A stretch of 64,000 nt of DNA from Lottia gigantea (taxonomy: Eukaryota > Mollusca > Gastropoda > Lottiidae), in NCBI RefSeq assembly GCF_000327385.1, contig NW_008707710.1, forward strand, positions 62,001-126,000. The letters run 5' to 3'. Positions 48,932-60,920 of the stretch are shown piece by piece; positions within the stretch are counted from its first letter, which is position 1, and each line of letters starts with the position of its first letter. The translations under genes and the position numbers were made by a program. The notes below the pieces were generated by a model, which was given only the letters and a program-made list of their open reading frames with translations, did not search any database and was not told the origin of the DNA.

Positions 48932-48941
48932 CTATTTATAG
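48932..48941 (-). promoter_or_regulatory. TATA box of the SPDEF gene
   Basis: CTATAAATAG on the minus strand, a near-ideal TATA box. A start site 25-30 bp downstream (about 48905-48910) would put the ATG of the 10-bp first coding exon 33-38 bases into the transcript. An inverted CCAAT (49025-49029) lies about 90 bp upstream. Confidence 0.6.
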
Positions 48942-49244
48942 GTTGGCGAATGGATTTCTGGGAAATTATCTCATGGCCTCTTTCCAAGCAAACCTCATTA
49001 CGCTGTTTATTGTTTATCTAGCTGATTGGATAAAAATCTAGCTGGAGCGAACCTAGAGTATTGACAATCTGTTTTTGACCGAAAATGGCGGAAAATATTT
49101 CTCAGATAGCGACATTTTAGCTTAAAAATGGTAAAATAACATGTATTTTCATGCACTTAGTGAGCATAAAAAAGAAATAGGTCATGGTTAGTATTATTAA
49201 GCCCGATTTCTTAGAAAATGATGAGAAGTCGACCCAGAAATCTG

Positions 49245-49295
49245 ATTGGTTAAGAAATCGCTACGTCACGACCAATCAAATGCAAGTATTATTGG
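49245..49295 (-). promoter_or_regulatory. CCAAT-box cluster with CRE-like site upstream of SPDEF
   Basis: Three CCAAT/ATTGG pentamers (49245-49249, 49272-49276, 49291-49295) surround TACGTCACG (49262-49270), about 350 bp upstream of the predicted start site. Such sites bind NF-Y and CREB-type factors in animals; use here is inferred. Confidence 0.4.
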
Positions 49296-50938
49296 TAAAT
49301 AACTGTGCTTATCAACACCAGCTACGGGGTACAGAATGAGAGTATGTCACGTAAACCCTTAAGGCCAATTTACACCGATATCGAATGCATCAATGAATAA
49401 ATTACTCAGTGAAATTTCAGTTTTTAATCGGTATTAATTTGCGACATTTAAAAACGAGTCTTTATAAGTAAGTGATCAAAGCATTATGACGACTTTTTAG
49501 CCTAAACTGCGCAATGAGTTGGTCCCCATCGGTCAAAACCCACCAAACAGTAAATTCGGTTGAACTAGCCTTTACCAACACTATTTTCTTTATGTTTTGT
49601 TTATTGGAGCAAGTGAATTCATAATATTTAAGGGAGTGGGGACATCACGCCAGTCGTATAAAAACACCACGCGGTCTGTGGTAAAAAAAAAGATTATAAC
49701 GGTTGATTTGCGGTGTATATTGGGCAGACCACAAGCAATATTGTAGTTTATTAACAATTATAATTGAGAGATCATTATTTATAATTCCGATTCACCCAAG
49801 GAAAGACAATTGGGACAACACAAACCACAAAATATGACATTTATTATGATTTTTTTGTTTCAAAATATCTTTTGGTCTCTGCCAATAATTGGATCAAAAA
49901 GGCATGGGAAACAATCGCGATTAAAGCCATAAACATTTTATATTGCTTTTATGGTATTATTTGGTCGGATCGAGATATAGAAATATTACCATTATATATG
50001 GAACCATGTTCTTAGAAGGCGCCCCAGTTAAATCGAACAGTATTCATTTTGATTGAGCACCATTTTCAATGATAATTAATTCAGATTACGAGCTATGCTG
50101 TTCAGCAATTCTAGAGCACACCATCTTCCAACTTCGGGATCAAGTCAGTACGCCTACACTAAACCCCCATCACACACAGCCCCTTCTCCGCCCCTCCCTG
50201 ACCAAAATTCAACAAGACCTCATCATAAGAGTTCGGAAGTTTATTTCCTCTCATCCCACGAAATCTTTCCAAAACTTAGCACGAATCTATCATTTGTATT
50301 TCGATCGATATCATATCTGGAACATCAAGACTTTGATACTATAAAAAAAATCCATTTATCATTTCAGCTCTAATTGACGAATCACGTTTTCATTATAGGC
50401 AATGAATAATGTTGGATTGAATTTAATATAAATGATTTATTTCTCTATCAAGTTACATCTATATTATCACTGACACTGGTTAACAATAATACCAAATAAA
50501 ATAGCTTAGCACCTATTGTTGTTGTTCGTCTAGTTTTTATATTGTTCACATGCCGAGTTATTACAAACTGCGTCTACTACCTTGACTGCAATATTACAGA
50601 AGTTCGTAGTGATTTGATTGGATTGTACGATTGTGAATACAACCAATTATTAGATACAGTTCGTGACATTGACACTGTGATTATGTATTTAGTTCATAGC
50701 TTTGCACATTTTTTCCTGTTCTATTTCTTATTCACAAACGGTTTAGACTTCTGTTAACAAATAGTTTTTTTTAAAAGAGAGGACGGTGTTCAGAGTTGTT
50801 AACTGGCTATTTCTCGGAAGAGGTGGTTCAGGTACAATTTTCAGAGTGAAAAAGTGGTTTGTGGTGGTTTTGGCGCGTTCTCGCTAACCTAAAGGTCGAA
50901 GGATTTTTCAAAAGTTGAAGTAGGCCTACACCATTACT

Positions 50939-51010
50939 ACTGTCTGAGCAAAGTAAAAAGTTTTTTTGAATTTTTCAAATATTTTTATGACAATTGAAAT
51001 ATCGAAAAAC
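50939..51010. mobile_element. Solo MITE end
   Basis: CTGTCTGAGCAAAGTAAAAAG and the T-rich continuation match the left end of the 11358-11734 element; no right end follows. Confidence 0.55.
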
Positions 51011-51138
51011 TTGCATAGACAATAGTATTTAATTTTCTGTTCAAAGGTAATTGACTCTCGTTTAGATTCTATCGATAATTGGTCTTTACCACACCATAAC
51101 TAGTTTTCCATCCTGTGGTCCTTTATACCAACGACCAC

Positions 51139-51534
51139 ATGTTACCCAAAGTGTTAAGAAACCACCAATCTGTGACCATATCTTCAGGCAGTTCACAGTA
51201 TCTCATCAATTCCAATAACGGGCCCTTCGATCAGATGTGTTGCAAGCTAATCAAACGAGCTATTCTCTGGGGTTATTCGGAACATTTACAGGTGAAAAGG
51301 TTTGATATTGCATTAATTGCTAGATTGAATACAAACAATGTGCTAAATGCCATTAAAATATCCTTTATAGTGGTAAACACCTCAGAGGCTGACATGAAAA
51401 AGGCGGCCAATTTTTTAATTCAGGCTAGTATTGGGCTCATTGGACTGTTGAAAACTCACTATTATGAAATATTTATTACTCTACCTCAAGCCAAAGAGAG
51501 TAAATGTGTTACAGAGAAGCGGACTATTGAGTGA
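51139..51534 (+). CDS. Unassigned 131-codon ORF
   Basis: An uninterrupted ATG-to-TGA frame begins MLPKVLRNHQSVTISSGSSQ. It is longer than the background open frames and somewhat richer in G+C than its flanks. No family is recognised: there is an amphipathic middle part (MKKAANFLIQASIGLIGLLK) and no obvious domain, signal peptide or splice sites. It may be a single-exon gene, a decayed transposon fragment or chance. Confidence 0.22.
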   Translation: MLPKVLRNHQSVTISSGSSQYLINSNNGPFDQMCCKLIKRAILWGYSEHLQVKRFDIALIARLNTNNVLNAIKISFIVVNTSEADMKKAANFLIQASIGLIGLLKTHYYEIFITLPQAKESKCVTEKRTIE

Positions 51535-54500
51535 TTTTGACACGAACCTTTAACACCATTTCAATATCAAAAATAACCAAAAGTCGCCCTTCATACAAAA
51601 GAATTATAGATAGGAATTTAACGGAAAATCGTTCAGATGAGATAAATAATCCAAGTATGATGTAAATACTCAAAACAGTGAAAAATAAACCGGGTTAATG
51701 ATTGGTTAGAATTTCCCCCGTCCAAAGTGAAGAGGTCTTAAAAATTACGTTGCTTGAATTATGGTGTCGAAAACAAAGTTAAACCGCAGTACATGTAAAC
51801 ACAAACCACTAAGTACTTGACATACCATACCACAACAACCCTCTCCATTACGTTACAAATAGGACTATAAATATCAATTTATTAAATTTGAGTTCGAGAG
51901 GTTATCATTGAAAGGGATTTCGTTGGTAAACAACTTTTTTAGGCGGAGTTAGTACAGGAAAGCCAGTCTGGACAATATCAATCTAGGCCGATATGACATT
52001 ATATTAGACAACAATATAACATTTTGAACAATCATAATAGGGGTTTTGTCTGTTTAGCTACTGAACAAAATACAATTGGATGAGATGAGAGCAACCCCTT
52101 TCACCATATCAATGACAACCCTCTGAATACCACTGTCAATTAAAAATAACAACTAAACCGACAAAACCCCAAACGTAAACCCTAGCTATAATTCTTCGCC
52201 TCTACGACAACGACTTCCGCCAATAAATACTTTACATCACATAAACAACGTGATCATATAAATTACCAGATCAGATAAGAACTTTATATTTGAATGAAAA
52301 GGGTTAGATAGTACATATTTCTTCTTATCATTGTTTGTCAAATACTTATTACATACTAATGTATATTTCAATATACACTTCCCTCTGCAAGATCTTAGAT
52401 AAGCTAATTAAATTTTAGGAGATACCCAAAGAGGGCCTCACCAAGGATAAGCAGTGTTATAGGTTTAAATGCTTATCTGATGCTATCCCGAATACGGGTT
52501 TGACATGGACTTATTAACCCGTATTAAACTAAGCCCGTTACACTTCCGTTTGTGTTAGATGGTGATGAGAACATAGTCTCATGAAAGCACTGGCCTAGGT
52601 CACAGAGTAAAGATTTATAATAAAACAAGGTACAAGTTCAAGGTTAAGATAATTAGATACGTTAGGATGTCTCTGTGTGTAAATGAGATTGGTGCTATTT
52701 CAATCTGGCCAAACAGATCAGTAGTACGAAAAGACATTCTTTCCACTTTCTAAAATAAGGTTTGATTTTCTTTCGTGTTATTAACGTTTGTAAACATAGC
52801 GTGTCTGACGAGTGAATTGTTTTGATTGGATGAAATTTCCTAGAAAGATTTCAGGGCCAATTTTGATTGGATAATATTTAGCGATGAATACGTAATTTCC
52901 CTCAAAAGTAATAATAAAGACTACATAGAACGCACGATATTTGTACCTAACTGAAATTTACATTTTCAATAAAAAATGTTTTTTGGTATAATATGATCGA
53001 GGTTCTTATATTTCATAAAAAGTGCAACGGCGTTACTGAATTTAAGATACACGATGGCACTCTCCGATTGAAATTGTCAAGTTGGCATCCCTCGGAAAGT
53101 CCACATGACTGGTACCGTGTATTTGGTATATTTCTTATTGGTTGTATATTGGATATACTTGTAGAGAGAATGATCAGATGATTCAACGGGGGTCAGCTTA
53201 CTCATGCCCGCCCACACAAGTAATCATTAAAGCTACATAATATCATTTTTGAAGCTACGGTATTCTCCAGTGTATGAACATATACCGATTTGCAATATAT
53301 TTTTAGAAGTTCATTCCCTCAAGGCTCAAATTAAGTTAGCACACTTTAATTGTGAATAGTTGCTTATAAAATGACACTGGCCATGCATATGATTTGGTCA
53401 GATCATGGATGGCAAATGGAGTCACCCATGACTACACGAAACGAAATATCCAGATTTGCATTTAAATCAAATTGGTTATGGAAATATGGATACATAGGTG
53501 TATTCATTCCTATGGCTGTATCAGTAATAAACTGTTGACATTGAAAATATTATAGAAGTCCAAGATCATTACAAAACTTATTACTAGTACACAGGTAAAA
53601 GTTCTTTCCAAAATAGTACAAAAAACGCTATAATGGGGTCGTATACCTATTATCCATTTTGAAATCTCAGAATAGGTTTTCGTTAAGCTTGCATACAGTA
53701 AGTTTAAGTTACATATGTACATGAATTAAGTTTATAAAAAAAAACCAATAAAAAGCTAAAATATAGTCTGGCGCGGTGTTAGGTGTTAACAATATCCATT
53801 ATAATCAAATCGACACCCACATGTTCAGAAAGTCAACCTCCGCATTGTCTACTGTACCTAGGATTGGTTTAGAATCATTTCTGCAGCATGTGTATACTTT
53901 TCATGCAAAGTCAGCACGAAATTCCATAATTTGGAATGATTTTTTTCATTACACTCTGGTTATTCAATCGTTCATCCAAAAGTAATACTTTATGAACTAT
54001 ATTTCTGAATGACTATTCAAATATTTTTGATTTTACAGACAGATTTCTTCCTTGATGATCTTTATCAGATGAGATAGATGATTTCACCTTTCCGGAACAC
54101 CTGATGCGCATCAGCGATTGGGATAGTTAAAGCCTTGCAGTGGTTTAAAGGTTTGCTTTATCTGTCTATAGAGCCATATTTCAGCTGCCCTTTACACTTT
54201 GAGCCTTTTAACAACTTAAATATTTCACCAACTGATAGAGCTCAATTTCAGCTGCCCTTATCAATTTCAGAATATAACTCCGACACCCGGTTCTCTTACA
54301 ATTAAACAAAGGCACCGCACAATTATAACTGTGTCGTTACTTTCGAGAGGGAATTCATTACAATTTCTGAAAACAGTTTTATACAATGACGTTAAAACAT
54401 CGACAGTAACTGCACTTCAAAAGATTAATAACAACCAGGAAGTTACGTTTTGGAGCGGAATGTTTTTGAATGGTAGGAGAACTGGTTCCCGGATCTCAAT

Positions 54501-56315
54501 TCTCAAAAGTGCTATGTATAGATGAAGTTAAACTCTATCAACTGTTAAAACAAAACAATATTTAAGCGACTCTATCCTATATTCCTTTCATCCAAATCTA
54601 TATAATGATTGGGGTACGTTTTTTTTTATCTTATCATTAAAACGATAATTAAAATCAATAGATACGGCAAATAATGGATAGGTGGTTGTCAAAATGTCCA
54701 CCTGCTGGTAACTTCAATATGTAGAGAAGATTGCAATAGCGAACAGAATACTTAATGCTGAATTTGGAAAGTATTTGGCAGTAGTTTTGTTTATTAGAAA
54801 CACATTAAAAAGCCATAAAAATGTTTTTCACATATTTTTGTAACAGAAATGAATAGTTCTCACACTATCTCACACTATTTCTTCTAAGAATAAAGAAGAT
54901 CCGTCTTCGAGAAAATTACATTATCATTATCGCGGATATCATGAATAGTTACAAAGCGCTGATGTGCAAATGTTGAATTTTCAAATATATTGTATTATAA
55001 AAATGATTCGTCGGTCAAGACGGACAATTCCACAATATTGCGATATAAACGTCCCAGGGCATACACAACGTAAACGTGAAAAACTGAAAACGCTGAAAAT
55101 ACAGCCAAAGCCGGATTGATGAAATACATTCAAATTCAAAATAAGATACTGGCGATCCTAGAGTATAAAAGATTAAAATGCGGGGTTCGAAATAACCGAT
55201 ATCTGATAAATGATTTGGATCGAAAAAAAATAACCACAATCGTTGGGTTTTTTTTTTTTTTTTTTTGCACTTCTAAACGCTTTTCAGTTCTAAATATCAT
55301 TAAGAAAACATTCATTCCTTTTGGAAATTATGAAGAAAATAAGCAGACAATCATAATTTTGTTGTGAATCCGAACTTTGACCATCAATTTATCTTTAATG
55401 GTGTTGGAGGTTGTCAAATTGTAAAAAAAAAACACGCATTACATTAAAATTGATGCCTTAAACGTCAGAACGTAAACAAGTTTGGCACTCAAGAGAAATT
55501 GATGAGTCATTCTCTTCCTAGATCAAAACTTGGTCACTGACCGAATTTTGGAAGTTATTACGTACACCCCAGTATTGCACAATTTATATATAAAACACGG
55601 TATGATGGCGTGTTGGAATCAGCTGATTCTTGTATACAATTACTCTGCCGGTACATGATAAATACAGCCAGTCTTGCACCATACATATAGTGTTTGAATT
55701 TAGGCAGGTGCTACCTATTCAATCGGTAGACATGCATTTTGAGTACAACAGCCCCTTTATCATTTATTTAGGGTGCCCCCCCCCCCCCTTTCCCTCAGGC
55801 CAGTAAATGGTCTTAGTTCTTAGTTTGAAGTTAAAATTAAGCCCTCTAAATTCATCACAAGCTATATAAAGTCCGTTGGCTCCGATGGCCTCTGGCAACC
55901 CCAAGACCCCCGAAATCGCCTCAGAGACAACTCTCACTCCACCCCACCTCCTGATCAGGCATTTTCTACATATACCCCTGTTTAATTATTTGACACAAAG
56001 GGGCAACATCATGCAGTATATGATTTCCAGAACAATAGCGCAAAGTAGGGATTAAATACTTTGTGGACAGAGGATAAAACTAATTTTGGCTTTTGTTGTC
56101 AAACACATATTGATAAACAATTTTGCACATCATTTCACAGTTTGGTCGATTGCCTATGAACATGTGTTTTCCTACAGCTAAATAATGTTTCATGTCTTTT
56201 CCCCTAAAAATGAATTTACGGACAACGTTTTAATTACGTATATATAAATATATATACTGGAAAAATGCGTAATTCTGAAATTTAATGAATTAGTTTAGCT
56301 ATAGCAGTCGAGAAA

Positions 56316-56690
56316 AAAAGGTTAACCAGAACAAGGTCATTGAAATAATAAAAATACTTTAAAACGTTTCATGTAATGTTATTTAAGTTTATGACGTCAT
56401 AGTCCCAAGTTAAGAGTAGGTAACATTTTAAGACATTTTTAAATCACTCTCACTACCTGAATCTAAACAAATTTTAGTTGATGAAGTAGATACATGGAAG
56501 TAAATGACATATATTAAAAATAACTATGCTAAATAATTTACAACGTTTTCAATAATACAAAAAGGTTATCAAGCACAAGGTCATAGAAATAATAAAAATA
56601 TTTAAAAATGTTTAAAGTAATGTTATTGAAGTTTATGACGTCATACTCTAGAGTAAAGAGTAGGTAACATTAATTTATAAGACATTCGAC
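56316..56690. repeat. Spaced duplication, period about 245 bp
   Basis: Two copies share AAAAAGGTTA, CAAGGTCAT-GAAATAATAAAAATA, GTTTATGACGTCATA and AGAGTAGGTAACATT. Each has a palindromic TGACGTCA, the consensus CRE. Confidence 0.8.
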
Positions 56691-59683
56691 TAGTTAAAGA
56701 GGCAATCTACTGCTAAAGAAGGTTCGAAAAGTTGGGTGCTCGAAATAATGAAAACTATCGTTCAAAATATGAAGAAATATGTCTCTGAACATAATCTAAA
56801 AGTTCTATCTACAAGTATTTTGCAATCTTTTTTTAGGACAAACAAAGGTTTACGTAAACGTTTACAGTCGTCGCCGTCTTTTTCCGTATACATGGAAATC
56901 AATTCACGCATAATTTATTACGTTTTTAATAATGATAATTTTGCATCATGCCCCTTTAACTCTGAAAGTTTTAACTTTAATTGATCGCGTCACGCAAATT
57001 TTTAAAACAAGTCTGTGCAAGGCAGACAGTGGATCGGTTAGAATGATATAAACCTCTCCTTATATATCATTTAAGCCAATATTCTTGTTGCTCGCACATA
57101 AATTATAAGCATCGTAATGGGAAATATATACATTGTTCCGACTTCATTTTTTCAGATATGCATGGACAGATACCGTTATAAAAATCGAACTGACATGAAC
57201 CCGTTTGGCAAAAATTCTTCATTTTACACGTTGCTTTTGACATGAAAAAAACAAATTAATTTATGACCCCTTATGATGAGATTGATTAATTACATTTGAG
57301 CCAAAATTGTAAGAGAAAAATAGAAAAACAATTAATTCCTAAAAGGGTAACAACTTGTGTTCACGTGGATCAGATCTACTAGCATGTTGACCTAACCTCT
57401 TAGATTTACCATTTCGAGATTCTTCCGTACCCATTTACAGCTCAGTCGAATGGAAAAGTAACGTAATAAAGGTCACCGGATTTTCACACTGCAACTAAAA
57501 TTAAAAACCCACTACCACAATTTGTTCGATTTGAGTAAGCAATTGACGTAAAAGATTCCTATGCTCTAATCGAATGCGTCACATCCCGTCCTCTTACATT
57601 TCCGAAGCTTAAATTTGTGTAATTTCTATTGAGTGGGAATTTCCAAAACTTTGTAGTGTACTTTTAGTTCTACGTTGACTGCCCTAGCAACTGAGCTGGT
57701 GAATGAACACTGAGCATTTTATATTTCGAAGTATTGAAATGTAAATTTTTATGACAGCAATAACCATTGTGGCTTAGTGGGGAAATTACATACATACTTT
57801 AAGATTGTCTAACTCTTTAGGAATATTACTATAATTTAAACCCCGCTCAAGGTCAAGACAATTGTATTAACATAAAAGAATTTTAAATTTTAACATTTTG
57901 GTTTTTTTTTCCTTTTTCTTTTTAAATTTCATGAATAATCTTTCCGCTCACGAAACTTGAAAAATATTAAAATGTGTTAATGTTCGAGTTGTCACAAAGC
58001 TTACGATCTTGATTTAATGCAATTTACATAAGGATAAAAAAACAAATCTGATTTTCAAAGCGACCAGTAACGCAGAGGCTGTTCGTATTCGGTCAAAATC
58101 GGCCAGATTCTGTCATCTCAATCATTAACATTAAATGTTTTAATAAAAAGTGTAAATTTCTTAATATTTTATCATCTTCAATCCTTGGGGTACAAACATG
58201 GATTTTGTGTTACATGGATTATAATTTGGGTTCAAGAGGATCCTTTCTACTATCTAGTCCTTGCACAAACATGTTATTTCTAATTAATTGTCATTTTTTG
58301 GTTTTAGCACTGTTCAAATGAATAAAACTAGAGTTGGGTTTATTCAAAAAAACTATTTGAGACTGCTTATATGACAGCTTAAAGTATCCGATTATGAAAT
58401 TTATTTAAGCTGGAATAGGCAGCCAACGTTCGATGTAACCTGAAAAGTGAACAAATGGAAGATATCACCCTTTTGATATATTGACAGTAATTTAAACCAA
58501 AACATCAAAGTATACCAACACTGTCAAAGAGCAACATCAAATGTTCTGATAAAGTGTACATAAAAGAACCACGGAATATGTTATGATGATAGTTTCTCTT
58601 CCTATATGGAAATTGCCCCTCATCAAGTATTTCAACATAGTATGTAGATAATGACTGTGACCTTGTTACTTCAGCTGACGAGTAAATCTAAAAATAGTGT
58701 ATGATATCATTTATGGTTCAATGATTTTAACCATCCGCAACGGGTTTTTCCAAGAAATTCATTCATTTGCACGTAGGCATGCATGATAGTTTATAGCCAT
58801 TTACTTTCTTTTAAACATTGTTCAAGAATTGTGATCTTTGTTTAAGATAAAAAGTTAAATTGTAAAATTCAGATAACCCTTCAAAGAACATACCCTTTTA
58901 GCAATGTCTTATTGTAAAGAGTACATATCCCTTTTGAAATTCGTTATCACGTTATGGCAGTACCCACGACCCTCTTTTAGTAAAGTACTGGTACAAAGTG
59001 TATACTTCCTGATGTTTATCTTTGTTATCTCTCCTATACACATCTTAAACTGCTAATGGATCAAGTGATCTCGTATGTTGGGGTCATGAAGGGGGAAATT
59101 AACTTCCAAATGTGCCTTTAGTGATAACAAGTCTGGGGACCGATAACAAACACAATCAAGGATGTGCCAACTTTAAGGAATATTCCTTAAACCTTATTGC
59201 TTTGCTAACTCGGCCTATACAATTTTCTTCATAAAAGTTACTTAAAGAGACACTTAACAAAGAAAACTGTTATATAAGTAAAAATTTAGACAAATATTAA
59301 TCATTTAGGACAAAAATTGAAAATTTGAAACCAAATTAAACTGTCAAAATGTTTTTAAAACCTGTAACCATATAATATCATATCATTTTACCCTAGCTCA
59401 CCCCTCAATCGCTCAATTTTTACTAAACCCTATCTTGAAAAAGATTTCTAAACAATTAAATGGTTTGGGTTCGATGCATCTGAAATTTGAGGAAGTCAAA
59501 TAATCATTAAAGAAATATGATCATTTCCCTTACGTCAACATAGAATCATCATTAGGATGGGTGAACCATTCATCGATATTCTAGGATGATTTGATTGTAA
59601 AACACAGTCAGATATTATGTTATCCGGATATCTACCCAATTCTTATGAATTGTACCAATAAAGCCGCAAATAGATGAGATACA

Positions 59684-59750
59684 GTGTCCAGTGAAGTGAA
59701 CGGTGTGGGATTATTGATACAGTAGAAAATAATACAAGCGAATCGTGCCC
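59684..59750. mobile_element. One-arm copy of the 27225 foldback family
   Basis: AACGGTGTGGGATTATTGATACAG and AGTAGAAAATAAT follow the left arm of 27225-27372. Confidence 0.55.
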
Positions 59751-59751
59751 G

Positions 59752-59945
59752 CGCAAGTATTAGAACCTAACAACAAGTATTTGGACATAGAAGTATTAGA
59801 TCTATCAACAAGTATTAGGTCAATCAACAAGCATTAGACTATCAAAAAGTAAAAGAAAAATCATAAAATCTATCGTCACGTATTACAGCCAATCAACATG
59901 TATTTGCACCAATCAACTTCCGATGAACATGTATTAGAGCTTATC
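59752..59945. repeat. Irregular repeats of CAACAAGTATTAG
   Basis: Six or more units of about 20-27 bp combine ATCAACAAGTATTAGA and variants, decaying to the right. Confidence 0.65.
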
Positions 59946-60012
59946 AATAGATAAATTGAGATGCTACCAATTTCTAGCCGTCGTTAAATATAAATCAGAT
60001 GATATCGGTGTC

Positions 60013-60040
60013 ATGGTAAAATTTCCCTCATTGCACGCTC
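60013..60040 (+). mobile_element. Short SINE fragment
   Basis: GTAAAATTTCCCTCATTGCAC is the reverse complement of the conserved SINE body around GTGCAATGAGGGAAATTTT. Confidence 0.5.
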
Positions 60041-60627
60041 AATTAACCAAAATCTAATGAGAAAAGCAAAGTTAAATTTAATTTCGCCTGCTAAAAATAA
60101 TACGAACTTGTATTGGTTTACTTAGTCTGAAGTAAAACGAAAATGAAGGATATATTTTGTAGGTGTGGCGGGACCTAAAAGTGAACTTTTATTCACTATA
60201 AAAAGTGTCGCAATTTTATGTTTATGTGAAATCGTGACTTCTGTGGATTTCTCGAAAATGATCTTACATCATACGACCCAGATATATTATATCCGATGTC
60301 AAAGATGTATTAACAATGGAATGCAAATTTTATTTTTTCATTCAGTCAAATCATCAACTGTCCAATGTGTACTCATCTGTAAACAATTTGTACTCTTATT
60401 GTTCAAACGTGACGTCATCATAAGAACCAGTCAGTTACAAGTTTCTCGATCTAGTCGAACAGTAGTATCATAATTATCAGCCGAATTCACCTAATATAAA
60501 TATGGCTTGGTAACATCGAACAGTGGAAATGTCATTCTCATTTCTAAATGAAATTTATCTTCAAAATTCAAGTTGTGAATTCATTCTCTTGTAGTGAACG
60601 ACACTCCAAAACCATCAACGCTTTTCA

Positions 60628-60920
60628 GATCATGGAAAGGCGCACCACGCGATCATGGAAAGACTTACCACACGATCATGGAAAGACTTACCACACGATC
60701 ATGAAAAGGCGCACCACGCGATCATGGGAAGACTTACCACACGATCATGGAAAGACTTACCACACGATCATGGAAAGGCGCACCACACGATCATGGAGAG
60801 ACTTACCCCGCGATCACAGAAAGGCGTACCAAACGATCGTGGAGAGACTTACAACACGATCATGGAAAGGCGTACCACACGATCATGGAAGGACGTACCA
60901 CACGATCACGAAAAGCCCTC
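60628..60920. repeat. 23-bp minisatellite, about 12.7 units, open in all forward frames
   Basis: Units such as GATCATGGAAAGACTTACCA plus CAC or CGC repeat every 23 bp. Because 23 is not a multiple of 3 and the unit has no stop in any frame, all three forward frames remain open (60548-61102, 60655-60954, 60747-61001), each with a 23-residue period. Confidence 0.95.

Noticed and set aside
50069-50373. Overlapping 91- and 92-codon plus-strand ORFs
   Set aside because: Two frames open together over a C-rich segment; low-complexity composition, no domain.
57660-57800. tRNA or tRNA-derived remnants (AACTGAGCTGG, GTGGCTTAGTGGGG)
   Set aside because: Only isolated A-box-like words; no B-box at the right distance.
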